This document shows, in pieces, positions 10,891 through 24,529 of a DNA stretch of 64,000 bases. The stretch is taken from the NCBI RefSeq assembly GCF_036370855.1, contig NC_088130.1:14599543-14663542 (forward strand), written 5' to 3'. Made by a program: the position numbers and the translations under genes. How positions within the stretch are numbered: position 1 is the stretch's first letter; every line of letters begins with the position of its first letter. This DNA comes from Dromaius novaehollandiae (lineage: Eukaryota; Chordata; Aves; Casuariiformes; Dromaiidae). The notes beneath the pieces are model-generated. The model saw only the letters and a list, made by a program, of their open reading frames with translations, searched no databases and was not told the origin of the DNA.

Positions 10891-13196
10891 AGACTCCAGC
10901 AGGTTTTATGCACAAAAACATAACCTAAAAAGAAATGGGACAGATGGCACGAGTCTTTGCTTTGAAGTGCTTTAAGGCTACTTTTACCACAGTCTAATTC
11001 AAGGATATTCAAGAAGTCCAGAAAATTCTGCTGTCCTCCCTTTGGCTTCATTTCTGGCCTTCTCATCCCTTTCCACGCAGCCTCCACACGACTGGTTAAC
11101 AAGAGGTATATATGTCATATTGCAGTTAATTCACATTAAACATGCATATAAATATGGGCAACCCTTTTGTTTTGAAAATTCTCTTTTATAATATAGACAT
11201 TTTACCACTACAAGTGATCCTCAAGAAAAACAAGTAGTTACATGAGCAGCAGAATTAATGAATCCTGGTTTCCATGGATTTATGTTCCCTCTCTGCAATA
11301 ACCCAGTTCCTCCCCAACATCCCTATGATCCCAATTCTCTGCAATTTCTTTGTTTTCCCTACCCCTTGATATCCTCCATTCCTTCCCATGCCTGACAAGA
11401 GGGAGCATACACTGTAGCTATTTCCAAGCAGGGTGTGTGCTGACTGGCCAGCAGATACATACATGCCAGCAAGCCAAACAGAACAGCATCAGCTCACGTC
11501 ACAGTGTTTCCTTCAGGCAGGACACTAATTTATCTACTCTTCCCAAAGGGCTTAGAAGTTACTGACAGAGGAATAGGATAGAAAGAGCAAGAATGCCAGC
11601 TTTAAATTTAATTCAAAAGCCAAGCTGAAGGGGTCACATGCAGCAGTTCTTTGCTTCTCTCTGACATACAAGACAGGCCTACTTTCTATCCTGCTTATAT
11701 TTTACATTAGCAATCCAGGTCTTGTTTGCACCAATTTTCCTTAGAAAAAACTCTATAATGACTCACGATGTGATAAATCTACTAGAAGTTAAGTATTGCT
11801 TAGGTAAAAACTAACTGACACAGAGGAAATTTTTATTGAACAGCTCCTATTTTTTTTGTTTATTTGTACATTAATCACACACCTGACAAACGTAGAACTT
11901 CTATTACTGTACAACAAATCTCTCAATTGATTTCTCCGGATTCCTCTTGAGAGAGCCCTCCATGTAAATAAGACAGCACAGATGAGACTCAACACTCCTT
12001 ACACCTCTAAGGTTAAAAAGAGTCCGCACTTCCCTCTGCAAGAAGGACTTCATAAATCAAAAATGAAGTTGGGAAGTAGGGGTAGAGGAGAGGCAGGAAT
12101 GCAACTCTGCTTTCAGCACTCCTTTAAATACAAACAACTTTTTATGATTTATTCAAAAGCATATGCAAACTAAATTCTTTGCATCTCAAAGTTTTTGGTT
12201 TATTTTAAAGATGATTGGCATCAAAAATTCAAGGCGTAAAAAATAATGTCTAAGCAAATAAGTTTCCACCATTGCTTCCGATCATCTGCAACTAAAACAA
12301 TCCTGAATTTTAGTTAGTTCTTCTCCATTTACAATGACCGAAACAGGAATCCCCAAGGCCAAGAGTAATACACCCATTCTTCTGCTATTGTAGCATTCAT
12401 CCATATGGCTTCCCTAATCCCTCATATTCACTATTCCTTTTTCAGTAAAAGCAGCCAAAATACAGGAAATCCTTTAAGCAATTTTTCCTTAAGGTTCGGA
12501 CCCTTCATTATTACTACTTTTTGCATCATGCTGCATACAAGCAAGACCATTAGGATGTGTGTCAAATGATATGCACTAGTCATGTGATTTGCCCAACATC
12601 CATAGTGGGACATGAGACTTGAAACTGAGGTTGCAACAGGCTAGGGAAACTATCTACTTGATCTTCCCTCCTTCCACAGTAAAATCTATGTTTAAGTGGA
12701 CTGGAATCCATTGCCTCACACTAAATAACAGCTCTTCATTACTATCAGACGCAATCCTATTCCAATCACTCTAATACAGAACAACCATAATATTTTGAAG
12801 TGTTGAGAGGCAGAATCGCCAGGCAGTTTCCCCAGTACTGGGGATAGCTCAATCCTAGACTTTGGGATAGAACAGGTTATTTAAGGAACAGGAACTCAAA
12901 GGAATTAAGAACAATCATTTTATCATTCATGAAAATAAAGGTTTTCACTCTGCTGTGGATTCTAGCTTTATCTTTAGATAAGATGTTCAGTGTTCTTTTT
13001 AGCTCTACAAACAGCAGACAGAAAAGCTATATATATATATAAAAAAGATCATAAATTTTTGTGACTCGCTGACATTCAAAAAGAGAAACTTATTTTCCAA
13101 AATGTGCTTCTACTTCATTGATATTATTTAGAATTATTAAATGCGGTAGATGAAAAATAGCTTAAATTGTGAATGCTGACAGGCAGAAAATAACCG
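10891..13196. other. Unique sequence, no gene seen
   Basis: AT-rich DNA with a short (TA)n run near 13026-13042. I see no coding pattern, RNA gene or known repeat. Confidence 0.55.
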
Positions 13197-13822
13197 TGTC
13201 TATGTGTGTGTGGGGATGAACGTCCAAAACTGAACTTCTGAACTCTCAAGCGGAAGCCTGCTACTTGCTAGCTACAGGCTGGTTGTAAATTTTCATAACA
13301 CCTGGACTAAACAAAAGTGACATGTCCTGAATCCTTCAATTAATAAGGAGACATGAGACAGAACCACCAATTAGGAGGCTGATCAGGTGTTGTGCTTCTA
13401 CACACAGACTGTTTAGAATGTGAAAACCAGGGGCTTGGGACTCGGAAAGAAGGTGGTGAATGTCCTGCCTGGAGGAAACATCCTGGAAGTGGGGGAAGAT
13501 CCTGGAGATGGGGGAGATGCATGGAGACAAATGCCAGGAGATGCCCAGGGACCTTGGCTGGTAACACCCGAAACTGGTAACTGCGAGCAACTGCACAGCA
13601 TGGAACCAATGTGACTTTCTGCCTGACCTTCCTGGAGCAGCAGCGATCTCCCTGTCAGAAAGGAAAGTCAAGATCAAGTGAACATGACTTGGGGGGGGCG
13701 CGAGCAAGTGAGCGTGTGAAAAGATCGAGTAGGGTAAAAGCTCTAATCTCGTTGGTTCTTAAATAAACTCCAGTTATCCAGATCCACTACAGGTTACTGT
13801 TTACTCTGTCTCGCCTGTGACA
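13197..13822 (+). repeat. Possible solo LTR
   Basis: The 3' end looks like an LTR: AATAAA (about 13761) is followed by ...CTCTGTCTCGCCTGTGACA. The nearest TG start with matching inverted ends (TGTC/GACA) is at 13197. The middle is GC- and purine-rich and unlike the flanks. I found no target duplication and no second copy in the window, so this is tentative. Confidence 0.3.
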
Positions 13823-15204
13823 GTGAAGCAGCTTTTATTTGTAACAAGACTTACTTTAGCTATTTGGAATAGTACAGACATCAAGTGGATCAAGACACCT
13901 GCCTAATGCTTTCAGTAGTACATATGAGCAGACAATGAGCAAGTATTCCTTCAATAGCAGGCCAGATTCCTAACTATGGCTGTTATTCAAGAGGCCTTTC
14001 TCTGGCCATGGCAAATGAGGCATCAATAGCAACTTGGGTTCATGGAGATGCTCCACAAACACAGCTGCTCCAAGAACAGAGAGACATTGCCTGGGAGAAG
14101 GCTGTTCATTGAACCAAGAACAGGGTAGAAACCTTGAGTCAAAGAACATCTGTGTTACATTTTTATCTGAGACCAAGAGGTAATTTCTACTCAGAAAAGA
14201 GGTATGACTAGCTGACCTTAAATTTTTATGCTTTACTAGCTTACATACCAATAGAACTCCAGCATGCTTACAATATTTTGTATTTAAGCCTACAGGATTT
14301 ATACACGGAAAAAATATAGAACTGTTGGGGACTGTTTGTGCTTTTCAAATGAGGATTTAAATATGTATAAATACACCTTAACATGAAGGGCCACACAAAA
14401 AAGGGACACTCTCCTGAATACAATTTAAAATATTTCATTATATTTCAGTCAGCAAGTGAAGGATGTATGGGAACAAGAGACCAGGGCAACATTTCAAAAA
14501 TAAAATTAAATTTCAGTGAAGAGGAAAGTATTTTTCTAGGGGGTCCTTGCCCCCCCCCCAATCCAACTCTAACAGGCACATGTGAAGAACTACATCCAAT
14601 ATATCGCTGTCCCTATTTACTTGTAATTTGTCACTTTAGAAGATATCATGCCATGCAACATTACTTCTTCATAAGCAGTCAGTTTTCTTAGTCTCAACAC
14701 ATTTCACATACCAGTGGCCAAGAGCCTCTCCCCCCGTGCCTCAAAAAAATCATTCAGACTTTTTAAAACAGCTCAGTGCCCAACCTGTACTCAATCTAAA
14801 ATCATTTGCAATACCAGTTTTCTGATCATATCGTAAATATTTCATGTTAATCATGCTAAAAAACACACAAACCACAAAGACTATAGACTCCTATGGCTTG
14901 TAAGCCAAAAGGCATAAAAAATTATTGCAAAACCTTCACTGAAATTTTATCCATAAGCTAAAGCTTTCTCCCTCTTGGTTTGCTACCATATTAACTTAAA
15001 ATCAAGGAAGAAAAAAAAAAAGTGATGCCATGCAGAAGATTTACAGAAAACCTGCAAACAGCAAAAATGGGCAGAAGATCTGATTACATGGGGAAGAAGT
15101 GAAAGGGAAGCTAAAAAACACTAAAAGTGCAAACTGGGGGGGACAACCCACCATTCTGATCCTGCAAATACTTAAACATGTTCTCTATGAAAGCAGAATT
15201 ACAA
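13823..15204. other. Unique sequence, no gene seen
   Basis: No gene or repeat was recognised, apart from a C9 run at about 14551 and an A run at about 15012. Confidence 0.5.
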
Positions 15205-15825
15205 ACATGCCTAGAAGGCCAGTAAGAAGTGGAGTTCCTCAGGGACCTATTCTGGGACCTATCCTGTTTAATATCTTTACCAATGACCTAGAGGAGGAGA
15301 TGGAATCCATCTCATCAAGTTTGTGGACGACACCAAACTGGGGGAGTGTAGTTGATACACTCGAGAATGGGGCTGACATTCCTCCAGTCTGTCTAGGTCC
15401 CTCTGAATAGGCTGGCAGGAACCGTATGAAATTCAACAAGAACAAATGACAAATCTTGCACCTGGGATGGACTAACCCCTTGCAATGGTCCAGGCTGGGG
15501 ACTGACTAGCTGGGGAGCAGCTCTGCTGAAAAGGACCTAGGGGTCCTGGGGGACAGAAGGCTAAACACAAACCAGCAGTGTTCTCTAGCAGCAAGGAAGG
15601 CCAACAGCATCCTGGGCTATATCAACAGGAGTGTAGCCAACAGATCGGGGAAAGTGATTATCCCCCTTTACTCAGCATTCATTAGACCACACACACACAC
15701 ACACACACAAAGAGTACAAGAAAGATATTGATAAAGTTGAACAAGTCCAGCAGAGGCCACCAAGATGGTTAGGAGGCTGGAGGACATGCCCTATGAGGAG
15801 GGGCTGAGGTCTACAGGGTATTTAA
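15205..15825 (+). mobile_element. CR1 LINE fragment (RT end of ORF2)
   Basis: The fragment starts inside the RT at a [20 protein letters not shown] segment (about 15230) and includes the catalytic box FVDDTKL (about 15319-15340). It then runs through the ORF2 tail, with a (CA)n run at 15691-15712, and stops at about 15825 without the 3' UTR. Both ends are truncated. Confidence 0.88.
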
Positions 15826-15858
15826 AGACATAGTTTTTCCTTCTTCAAAGATAAAAAC

Positions 15859-16334
15859 TGTCAGGGAGCAGCAAGGGCTGGCTGCTCCACGAGGGAAGGT
15901 GAGCCAGGCGCCAAGTGTGATAACAAGGCCAGCAGGGCAGGTCCAGTGACGGTAACCAGGGTGAGACACAGTCCAGTGATCACCAGGCAAGTCCATAGTG
16001 ACGAGGCAGGTCCAAGGTCAGGCCAGGAAGCCAGTTTGCAGGTCAGGGCCTCGGTCCTGATCAACAAGGCCCGTGGCCAGGCACAGGCATGGCTGCGACA
16101 CAGCAGGAGCTGTAGCTCAGGCAGGGGCCAAACAGTAGAGGCTCAGTTTAAAAGCAACTCCCAGGGGAAGGGGGTCAGCCCTCGCTGAGGTCTCCCAGCA
16201 GCGCTGTCTGGGAGCTCTCTCTCCAAGGTCACCAGAAGGAAAGAGGGGCTGCCCTCTGCTGCGCTATCTATAAGTTGGCCCTGAGCCCCAGCAGCCAAAC
16301 CTTCAGGAGGGGGGATGTTCTCAAGGCCCTGACA
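15859..16334. mobile_element. 476-bp element with TGTCAGGG inverted ends
   Basis: The GC-rich block begins TGTCAGGG and ends CCCTGACA, a perfect 8-bp inverted terminal match. Beyond 8 bp the ends differ. CAGGG-type ends are common in hAT elements, but no 8-bp target duplication is visible; an LTR is an alternative. It lies just after a truncated CR1. There is no coding capacity, so it would be non-autonomous. Confidence 0.4.
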
Positions 16335-16597
16335 GACATAACCAGTACCCTACCTCATTCTCCTAAACAGGATGGTGCTGACTGATGTCCAGTGTTAAAG
16401 TCACTGATAGATTGCATCAAACAGATCTAAGGAAAAAGTTACATCCAGTGAGGATTTTTCCACTGTTATGGGCTTTGTTTTGTTTTAGAGTTTACAAACT
16501 CAAAACATTGCAGTGATCAGAAAGCTGCTGCATTCAGTATTGCAGATTTCCTTTCACTTCAGGTGAGTTCACAGCTCACCGCTTTAAGTAAGAATAA

Positions 16598-17522
16598 CCA
16601 CTAAGACAAGGTCTCCCAGGCCTTTGTGCCTAGAGACAGGGTTCAAGGAGGAGAGGAACTGCCAGTAGTGGAGGAAGATCGAGTCAGGGATCTCTTGAGA
16701 AATCTCAACCCATACAAGGCCATGGGACCAGATGTGATGCCTCCAAGGGCACTGAGAGAGCTGGCTGATGTCATTATGAGGCTGCTCTTGATCATCTTTG
16801 AAAGGGCATGGAGATCAGGGAAGATCCCCAATGACTGGAGAAAGGCAAGTGTGGCACTTGTCTTCAGAAAGGACAAGAAGGATGATGTGGAGAACTACGG
16901 GCTGGTCAGCCTCACTTCAATCCCTGGGAAAATCATGGAGCAAGTCCTTTTGGAACACATTTTTGGGCACACAAGGGAGAAGGTGACTGGGAAGAGACAG
17001 CACACATTTACCAAGAGTAAATTATGCTTGAACAACCTGATTGCCTTCTATGATGAGATGACTGGCTCTGAGGACAAGGGGAGAGCAGTGGATGTTACCT
17101 ACCTTGACTTAGGAAGGCTTTTGACACAGTCTCCCACAGCATCCTTGTATCCAAGTTGGGATGTCGTGGTCTAGATGAGCGCACTACTAGATGGGTGAGA
17201 AAGTGGCTGGATCATCAAGCTCAAAGGATAGTGGTTAATGGTTCATGCTCTACCTGGAGGTCGGTTACAAGTGGAGTTCCTCAGGGGTCTATCCTGGAAC
17301 TGCTCCTGCTTAATATCTTTAGCAATGACCTGGAGGAAGAGACGTAATGAACCTCATCAAGTTTGTGGACGACACCAAACTGCGTGGTGCAGTTTCAAGA
17401 CCTGACTGGACAAAGCCCTGAGCAGCCTGGTCTGAATTCAGTGTTGACCCTGCTTTGAGCAGGGGGATGGACTAGGGACCTCCCAAGGTCCCTTCCAACC
17501 TGAATGATTCTATGAGTCTAAG
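16598..17522 (+). mobile_element. CR1 LINE fragment with internal deletion
   Basis: The fragment starts just before the RT (CCCAGGCCTTTGTG). A frame at 16626-17174 covers the RT fingers (GGEELPVVEEDRVRDLLRN, about 16641). A second frame at 17156-17347 includes GVPQGSILE. The catalytic box FVDDTKL follows at about 17360. Directly after it the sequence jumps to the 3' UTR (CTGACTGGACAAAGCCC) and the typical end (GAATGATTCTATGA). The RT tail is deleted. Confidence 0.9.
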
Positions 17523-19068
17523 AATCAAATCTTCACAGGATCAGGCCTGAACAGATAGTAATGTAAATGTAAACCTCAAAATTTTCTCTTTGCAACCTGA
17601 ATATAGCCCAACTACATAGAGTAGAAACATAAAGAGTGATAAGTTTTATCTATGCTTATAACATGCAACAAACATTTTCAAATTCTCTGTTGCAGCTCCT
17701 TGCTGCAGGTACATCATACAGCCTTCATGTGGTGTTCTTCGTTTTCTGCAGCAGAGACTCAACAGTTTCATCTTTTCAGTGAATATTACTAGCCATACTT
17801 AATGGTTACATTATCATTCCCCAGCCTCTCATACAGATGCATAACACACAGATACTCTCTATGGCATTTACCAATTTTTAGAATATTTTAGGGTACCCCT
17901 TTAAGAGGAAATTTTGAAAGTATGCAGGTTATGAAGTTATATTTTAATAAAATTTACAGAATTGAGATTTAAACTCTGCTCTTCTACATATGTATTGGCA
18001 GAGAATGATCTTATATGACATATCTAACAATTTCTCTCCCATCCAGAAAAATCAATGCACCACAGCCCACTAGCACACATAGGTAATATTATAGAAAAAA
18101 GCATAGCTCCCTTATATATTCACAAATAATACCCTATAACAACAGGAGTAACATTGTTTTGTTTGGTAGCAGGTTCATACCCTTGTAGTACAGTTATATG
18201 CATTATACAGAAGAAGAACAGAAATTAGAAATTTGATGAAAAACTTCAATGTGCACACCTGACTTTTATGCAATTTAAGTGACAGATTAAATCTTTTAGC
18301 TTATTGTTTCCCCTTTGGGATTCTCCATGCAACTAGTGATCAAGCCCAGCTGTTTCATTTTTGAGGTCTGAAATATTGCAGTGCTTTACTAAAGGCAAGA
18401 AAAATCTCAAAAGTATGAAAGCCAATTCATATCATCTCACTATGTACACAGGAAAGATTCCCAACAAAAGATTCCCAACAAAACCATGCCAGGTGCTGGA
18501 CAATGCTGCAATGAACATGAGTTATCTGTGTGGATGCAGAAGATTAACCATTAAAAGAAATTAGTGAAACATCTTGAAATGCTTTACCGCCTGATGACAA
18601 ATGTTCCCTTTTCACACAAACCATGATTATCAAGGGCTTGAATGGGAGCTGAGAGGCAGAGGCTCAACCTAAATAAGATGGCAGTGATTCTGTGAACAGC
18701 AACCTAGGTAATAACAGGTGTGATATCAGTCCCTTCAACTGAGAAAGGTCTGGGGAAGACAGTGTTTTAAGAATGAACATTTGGAGCATGTGTATGCATT
18801 TGAGAAGTTGAGAAAACAGGAACACTTTACATACTCAAAACACTTCTTAAAATACCAAATTTCAAAATCACTTCCCACTTCTTTCCCTGAGTAGAACAAA
18901 GTATTCATTCTTCTTTCTATATTACACGTCAAGTAACTTCTAAAAGAAAGCTGTATCTTAGGTTGTCAGAGCACAAGAACAACAGCCAATAATTTTCCCC
19001 TCAACAGTGAGAAAATGTTTTCCACAGTCAGGGAGCTCTAACAATCAAATAGGTATTTACTGCACTTT

Positions 19069-19104
<36 letters not shown>

Positions 19105-20289
19105 CTTTAGAACAAACATAAGAGTTCAATCAAAAGGCATCTAAAGAAAAAAGCAACAGAAAAACAAAGCCAGGAGGAAAGCAGCACCTCAACATCAGCA
19201 TGTTCACATGAAGGAAGATTCACTACAAACTTTTTAAGACACTCCCCGACATTTTGTATTCTTATTTGTTATCCCACCCACATCTTGCATCTCATTCAGG
19301 TTTACAACTCTATGTTTAGTTGATATCTTTCCATATGAACTTCTGATATGAAGCAGATACCATACAAGAAGACCACATAAATGGATCTTAAGTGCAAGAA
19401 TCCTAAAAAAAAAAAAAGATTTAAAACCTTTTTTTCAAAAAACAAAGGTTAAAAAGATTCCATGCGCATGCAGGTTTCATTTTGCCAAGATAAACTTGAG
19501 GGTGAAGAAAAGGTGGTATAAGCAGCATGAAAAGGCAAGCAAAATCTTTTTTTTAAATCTAGCACAGCTTTTCCAAGGTTTTGTATGTTCACGGTCATGC
19601 TTATTAATACCCTTAATAAATCATTTTTCTTTATCCTTTCAGTGACGAAGCAATCATTCTTCTTAACATCATATAAATAAAACTCCTGACATAAAATTTC
19701 AGTCTCCTCAGCTGTCCCAAAGCACAACCCCCGTGTAAAGTGGGAAGAGTACAAGAAAAGAAACAGGCAATAGGTTTTAAGTAATTTTACCCTGGAACGA
19801 AATAGCTCACAGCTCAAACAACACGTTTGAGTTCCTGAGATGCTACTTTAAGATAGACATGAAAACACGTGTGTTGTAGTGTTGTTTCAAATACAGAAAA
19901 ATCATGCAGACATAGAAGGGAAGTGTTAGGACATGAACTGAGCTAAAAAAAAAAAAACTATCCAACTACAAAGAGCAACTGAAGAGTTTTTAATATTGAA
20001 TTCAAGTCACTTAGCTAAATATGTTTGCATTGTTGCTTTTAGACACAGGACAACTACATTTTGCTTCACGCCATTGCATTTCATTGAATTGCAGTTGTCC
20101 TGCACACCTAGTTATCATATGCCTATAATCAGTCATTTTAACTGAGTCAGGATTACCAGTTTCAAAACCAGACAGACAGATCCTCACCATAAAAACTACA
20201 AGATGTTAGGCCTGAATTGCCTTTCAGGTGCACACAGGCAAATCCAGGGCATCTTCAGTAATGCTTGTTCACTGATACCAACAGAAAAA
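17523..20289. other. Unique sequence with a (CA)n run
   Basis: A (CA)n microsatellite lies at about 19073-19101. The rest is AT-rich, and I see no gene or RNA. Confidence 0.55.
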
Positions 20290-21375
20290 TCAGGATGGGT
20301 GAAGAGACGACAGTATGCGTATGTGCACGTCTCCAGCTGTATGTGTGCACGTGTGTGCGAGTGTCTCCCTGTGTGTGAATGTGCACAAGTTATCTCCCAG
20401 TGTGCATGTGTGTGCATGCACAAGTATCTCCCTCTCTGCGTACACATGCACGAGTGTCTCCCTTTGCGTGCATGTTAACATCTCCCTCTGTCTGTGTGCA
20501 TACATGCATGAGTGTCTCCCTGTATGTCTATGCGTCTCCCTCTGTGCACTCATCTCCCTCCATGTCTCCCCGTGTCTGTGTGCATCTCCTTCTGCATGTA
20601 CATGCATCGCCCTCTGTGTGCATGTGTGTGGGGGTGTCTCCTTTCTGTACATCTCCCTTGATGTCTGTATGAATCTAAATATCTCTGTGTGCATGCCTGT
20701 CTCTCTCGGTGTGCATGAGTACCTCCCTCTGTGTCTGTGCATGTGTCCGTGCATCTCCCTCCGTGTGTGCACATGAGTTTCTCCCTCTCTGTGTACATGT
20801 TCATGTCTTCCTCTGTGTACAAGTGTCCTCATTTGAGTGAGTGTGCGCATGTGCCTCCCTTTGTGCGAATCTCTCCGTGCATGAGTGTCTCCCTCTGTGC
20901 GTGTGTGTACATGCACAAGTGCCTTCCTCTGCATGTGTGCATGCATGTTTCTCCCTGTGTATGTGCACATCTCCCTCTGTGTACACATTTGCACACAAGC
21001 ATCTCCCTGTGTGCGCGCACAAGTGTCTCCCTGTATGTCAGTGTACATGCACATTTCTCTGTGTGTGTGCACGAGGCACTCCTTGCATGTGCATGCATGC
21101 ACAAATGTCTCCCTTTGCATGAGTATACGTGTGTATATGAGTATCTCCTGGTGTGTGTGTGCATGCACCTCCCTTGGTGTGTGCATGCATACACGCATCT
21201 CCCTCTGTGCACAAACGTGTGTGCACATTTCCTTGTGTGTGCGCATGCAGTGTCTCCCTCTGTGCACATGCCTAAGTCTCCCTCTGTGTGCATGCACAAG
21301 TGCTTTGCACTATTTGTGAGCGTGTATGCACAAGTGTTTCCCTCTGTGTGCATGTGTCCATATGTGTCTCCCTCT
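20290..21375. repeat. TG/CA-rich minisatellite, left part
   Basis: This is a degenerate tandem array built on GTGTCTCCCTCTGTG and TGCATGTGCACAAG, repeating roughly every 25-45 bp. It lacks stop codons in several frames, which produces long apparent ORFs on both strands (up to 335 codons) rich in His, Cys, Thr and Arg. These are artefacts of the repeat. The same array resumes at 23810. Confidence 0.85.
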
Positions 21376-23808
21376 CATTAAAAAGTCTAGGTTGGAAGGG
21401 AGCTCTGGAGATCATCTGCTCCAACCTTCTGTTGAAACCAAGGCCTTAGATTAGGTTATTCAGGGCCCTGCCAAGCCAAGTCTGGACTATTTCAAGCAAG
21501 GGAGAGTCCACCACTTCTCTGGGCAACCTATTGCAGTGTTTAATTGTTCTCATGGTGAAGAATTTTCCTCTTATATCCAGACAGAATTTCCCCTGAAGCA
21601 GCTTGTGCCCCTTGCCTCTTGTCCTGTCACCGTGCTTCCTGGTGAAAAGAGTACCTCCACCTTCTCTATAACTACCTTTAGGTAGTGGAAGACTCTGATT
21701 AGATTCTGCTCCCCCCCCAGCCTTCTCTTCTGTAGGCTAAAGAAACCCAATTCCTTCAACCTTTCTTCACATGTCAACATCTCCAAACCTCTGATCATCT
21801 TGGTGGCCCTCCACTGAACCCTCTCCAGTTTTTCAATGTCTCTGTTGAACTGGGGGGAACAAAACTGGACACAGTATTCCAGGTGTGGCCTAACAAGCAC
21901 CAAGTAGAGTGGAAGAGTCACATCCCTTGAGCTGCTGGCTATACTCTTGCTGATGCAGCCCCGGACATGGTTTGCCTTCACTGCTGCCAAGGCGCACTGC
22001 TGACTCATGTTCAGCTTGCAGCCCACTGGGACCCTCAGGTCCTTTTCAGCAGAGCTACATCCCAGCCAGTCAGACCCCAGCCTGTACTGCTGCTTGGGAT
22101 TATTCTGTCACAGGTGCAAGACTTGACATTCATCTTTGTTAAACCTCATGCAAGTCTTGTTGGCCAAGTCTTCCAGACTGTTGAGGTCTCTCTGTATGGT
22201 GGCTCTTCCTTCTGATGTATCTACCTCTTCTACCAGTCTGGTGTCATCCGCAAACTTGGTGAGAGTGACAGTCCTGTCATCCAGATCTTTTATAAAGAGA
22301 TGGAATAGTATCAGACCCAATATTGACCAATGAGGCACTCCACTGCCAGTATGACTTTGAGCCATTAACCACCATCCTTTGAGCTTGGCATTTTAGCCAG
22401 TTTTCCACCCATCTTCTGGTCCATCCGTCCAGTCCATATCTTACCAGCTTGTCAACAGAAATGTTGTGGGAGACCGTGTCAAATGCCTTGCTAAAAATCA
22501 AGGTAGATGACTTCCACTGCTCTCCCCTCATCCACTGAGCATCACAGAAGACAATCAGGTTGGTCAAGCATGTTTTACCATTGGCAAATCTGCATTGGCT
22601 TTTCCCAATTTCCTTCTTGTCCTTCATGTGTCTGGAAATAGCTTCCAGGAGGATCTGTTCCATAATTTTCCCCAGGGACTGAAGTGAGGCTGACTGGTCT
22701 GTAGTTTCCCAGAGCTTCCTTTTTCCTCTTTTTGTAAACAGGCATAATACTTGCCCTTTTCCAGTCATCCGGGACTTCCCCTGACCTCCATGAGCTTTCA
22801 AAGATGATAGAGAGTGGCTTTGCAGTGATGTCTGCCAACTCTCTTAGCACCCTCGGATGCATCCCATCAGGTCCCATAGACTTGTATATGTCCAAATTGT
22901 ACAGATGGTCCCTGACTCAACCCTCCTCTATATTGGTGGTTTGCCATTTGCTTTGCTGTTCCTTCTTGCATAGAGACTTGAAGGCTGACCTTACCCATTA
23001 AGTCTGAAGCAAAGAAAGCATTGAGTACCTCAGCCTTTTCTTTATCATTTGTAACTAACTTGCCAGCCCCATTCAGCAATGGACCTACATCTTCCTTATA
23101 CTTCTGCTTGCTACTAACATACTTATAATAGAAGCCTTTCTTGTTATTCTTGACATCTCTTTCCAGTTTGAGCTCCTGCTGAGCTTTTGCCTTCCTAACT
23201 GCATCTCTGCATGCCTGAACAATGTTTTTATATTCCTCTTTGGAAGTCTGCCCTCTTTTCCATCTCTCATATGTTTCTTATTTGCTTTTTTTTCAGTGGC
23301 TCATTATTTAATCAGGCTGGTTTCTTGTTATGCCTACTCCTTTTCCTGTTTAGGAGGACGGACTGGTTTTGTGCTTTGAGAAGGCCGTCTCTGAAAATCT
23401 CCCCAGACTCCTGAGCTCTTTTGCCCTCCAAATCAGACTCCCATGAGATCCCTCCCTGAACAAGTTGAAACCAGCTCTTCTGAAGTCCAAGGTCTTTATT
23501 CTGTTACTTGTCTTCCTCACACCCCTTAGGATTGCAAACTGTGACCTTATGGTCACTACTGCCAAGGCTGCCATTGACAGTCACATCTCCAAACAAGTCT
23601 TCCTTATTTGTAAGCAGTAGGTCCGGAGGAGCACCACTCCTAGTCAGCACATCCAGCAATTGCATTAGAAAGTTGTCCTCAACACAGCCAGGAAAACTCC
23701 TAGACTGCTTATTCACTGCTGTGTTGCTTTCCCAGCAAATATCAGGGTAGTTGAAGTCCCCCGTAATAACCAGGGCCTACAAACCTGAGGCTCGAGTTGT
23801 CTGAAGTT
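21376..23808 (-). mobile_element. CR1 LINE, 5'-truncated, inserted in the minisatellite
   Basis: Reading down from 23808: endonuclease end (SSDHKV, about 23555), pre-RT linker, RT ([14 protein letters not shown], about 22850) and catalytic FADD (rc of 22242-22253). The tail (ALAAVKANHVRGC, about 21950) and a long 3' UTR to 21376 follow. It is broken by stops and frameshifts, but the RT active-site residues remain. Minisatellite flanks both sides, so the LINE inserted into it. Confidence 0.9.
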
Positions 23809-24073
23809 GTTATTGTGTTTGCATGTGTTTCCCTATGTGCACACGCATCTCGTGTGCATATGCATGCCTCCCTGTGTTTGTGTGCACAAGTGTCTCCCTG
23901 TGTAAGCATGTGAACATCTCCCTCTGTGCGTACATGTGCGTGAGTGTCCTCCTCTGTGTATGTGCATCTTCATCTGTCTGTCTGTATACATGTCTCTCTC
24001 TCTGTGTTGGTGTGCACAAGTGTCCTCCTCTGCACTTGTGTACATGACTGTCTGTGTGTGTGTGTCCACAACT
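23809..24073. repeat. TG/CA-rich minisatellite, right part
   Basis: The array continues beyond the CR1 insertion with the same units (GTGTCTCCCTGTG, TGTGCACAAG). It ends where a second CR1 3' end begins. A few units also appear after 30607 (CGCACATGCATCTGTGGAC). Confidence 0.82.
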
Positions 24074-24150
24074 ACCTGATTGGAGGAAACAGAGAAGATG
24101 GAGTCAGACTCTTCTCAGAGGTGATAGGAAGAGAGGCAAAGGACACGAGT
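24074..24150 (+). mobile_element. CR1 3' end, left piece, split by provirus
   Basis: It matches the CR1 tail near 61900-61980 (GGAGTCAGACTCTTCTCAGAGGTG... versus GGGGCCAGACTCTTCTCAGTGGTG). The element continues at 30383 after the provirus. Confidence 0.85.
24145..24150. repeat. Provirus target duplication ACGAGT (left)
   Basis: ACGAGT is repeated at 30377-30382. A 6-bp duplication is typical of alpha- and betaretroviral integrases. Confidence 0.9.
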
Positions 24151-24527
24151 TGTTGGGGACCAAGATAGAATGACGCTGTGTAAGACAGCAGAGAATCTCT
24201 AAAGCAGAAAGTGATGATGTGGTAACTATGATCTGTGGCCAGAATGTGTGCACGCGAGTTGCCAGTGATCATGATGTGCCTTCCTCCCTACGTACCAGCA
24301 GTCACGGTGTGCCTTCCTGCCTACGTGCCAGCAGCCACGGTGGGCCTGTCCTGCCCGCCTGCCAGGGATCAGGAGATGTCTTCCTACCCATCACAAGATG
24401 CCACAATGCTCAGGAGATACTCGGAAGGAGGAGTGGCTGGGCTTGGTTGCTATATAACCATCCATTGTGTTTTCAATAAAGGATCTTTGCACTACCCTAC
24501 CTGAGGTCCGTGTCGTCATATGTCACA
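24151..24527 (+). repeat. 5' LTR of the env-less provirus
   Basis: It begins TGTTGGGGACC and ends TATGTCACA. The TATA box TATATAA is at 24451-24457 and the poly(A) signal AATAAA at 24475-24480, so R is short. U3 holds a direct repeat of about 33 bp (GTGCCTTCCTNCCTACGT), two good copies and a degenerate third at about 24275-24350, possibly an enhancer. Confidence 0.95.
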
Positions 24528-24529
24528 AA

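Noticed and set aside
16626..17174. 182-codon ORF as a possible host gene
   Set aside because: It is the CR1 reverse transcriptase N-terminal part.
20290..21381. Very long His/Cys/Thr/Arg-rich open frames (up to 335 codons) on both strands
   Set aside because: They arise from the stop-free TG/CA minisatellite, occur in several frames at once and have no domain features.
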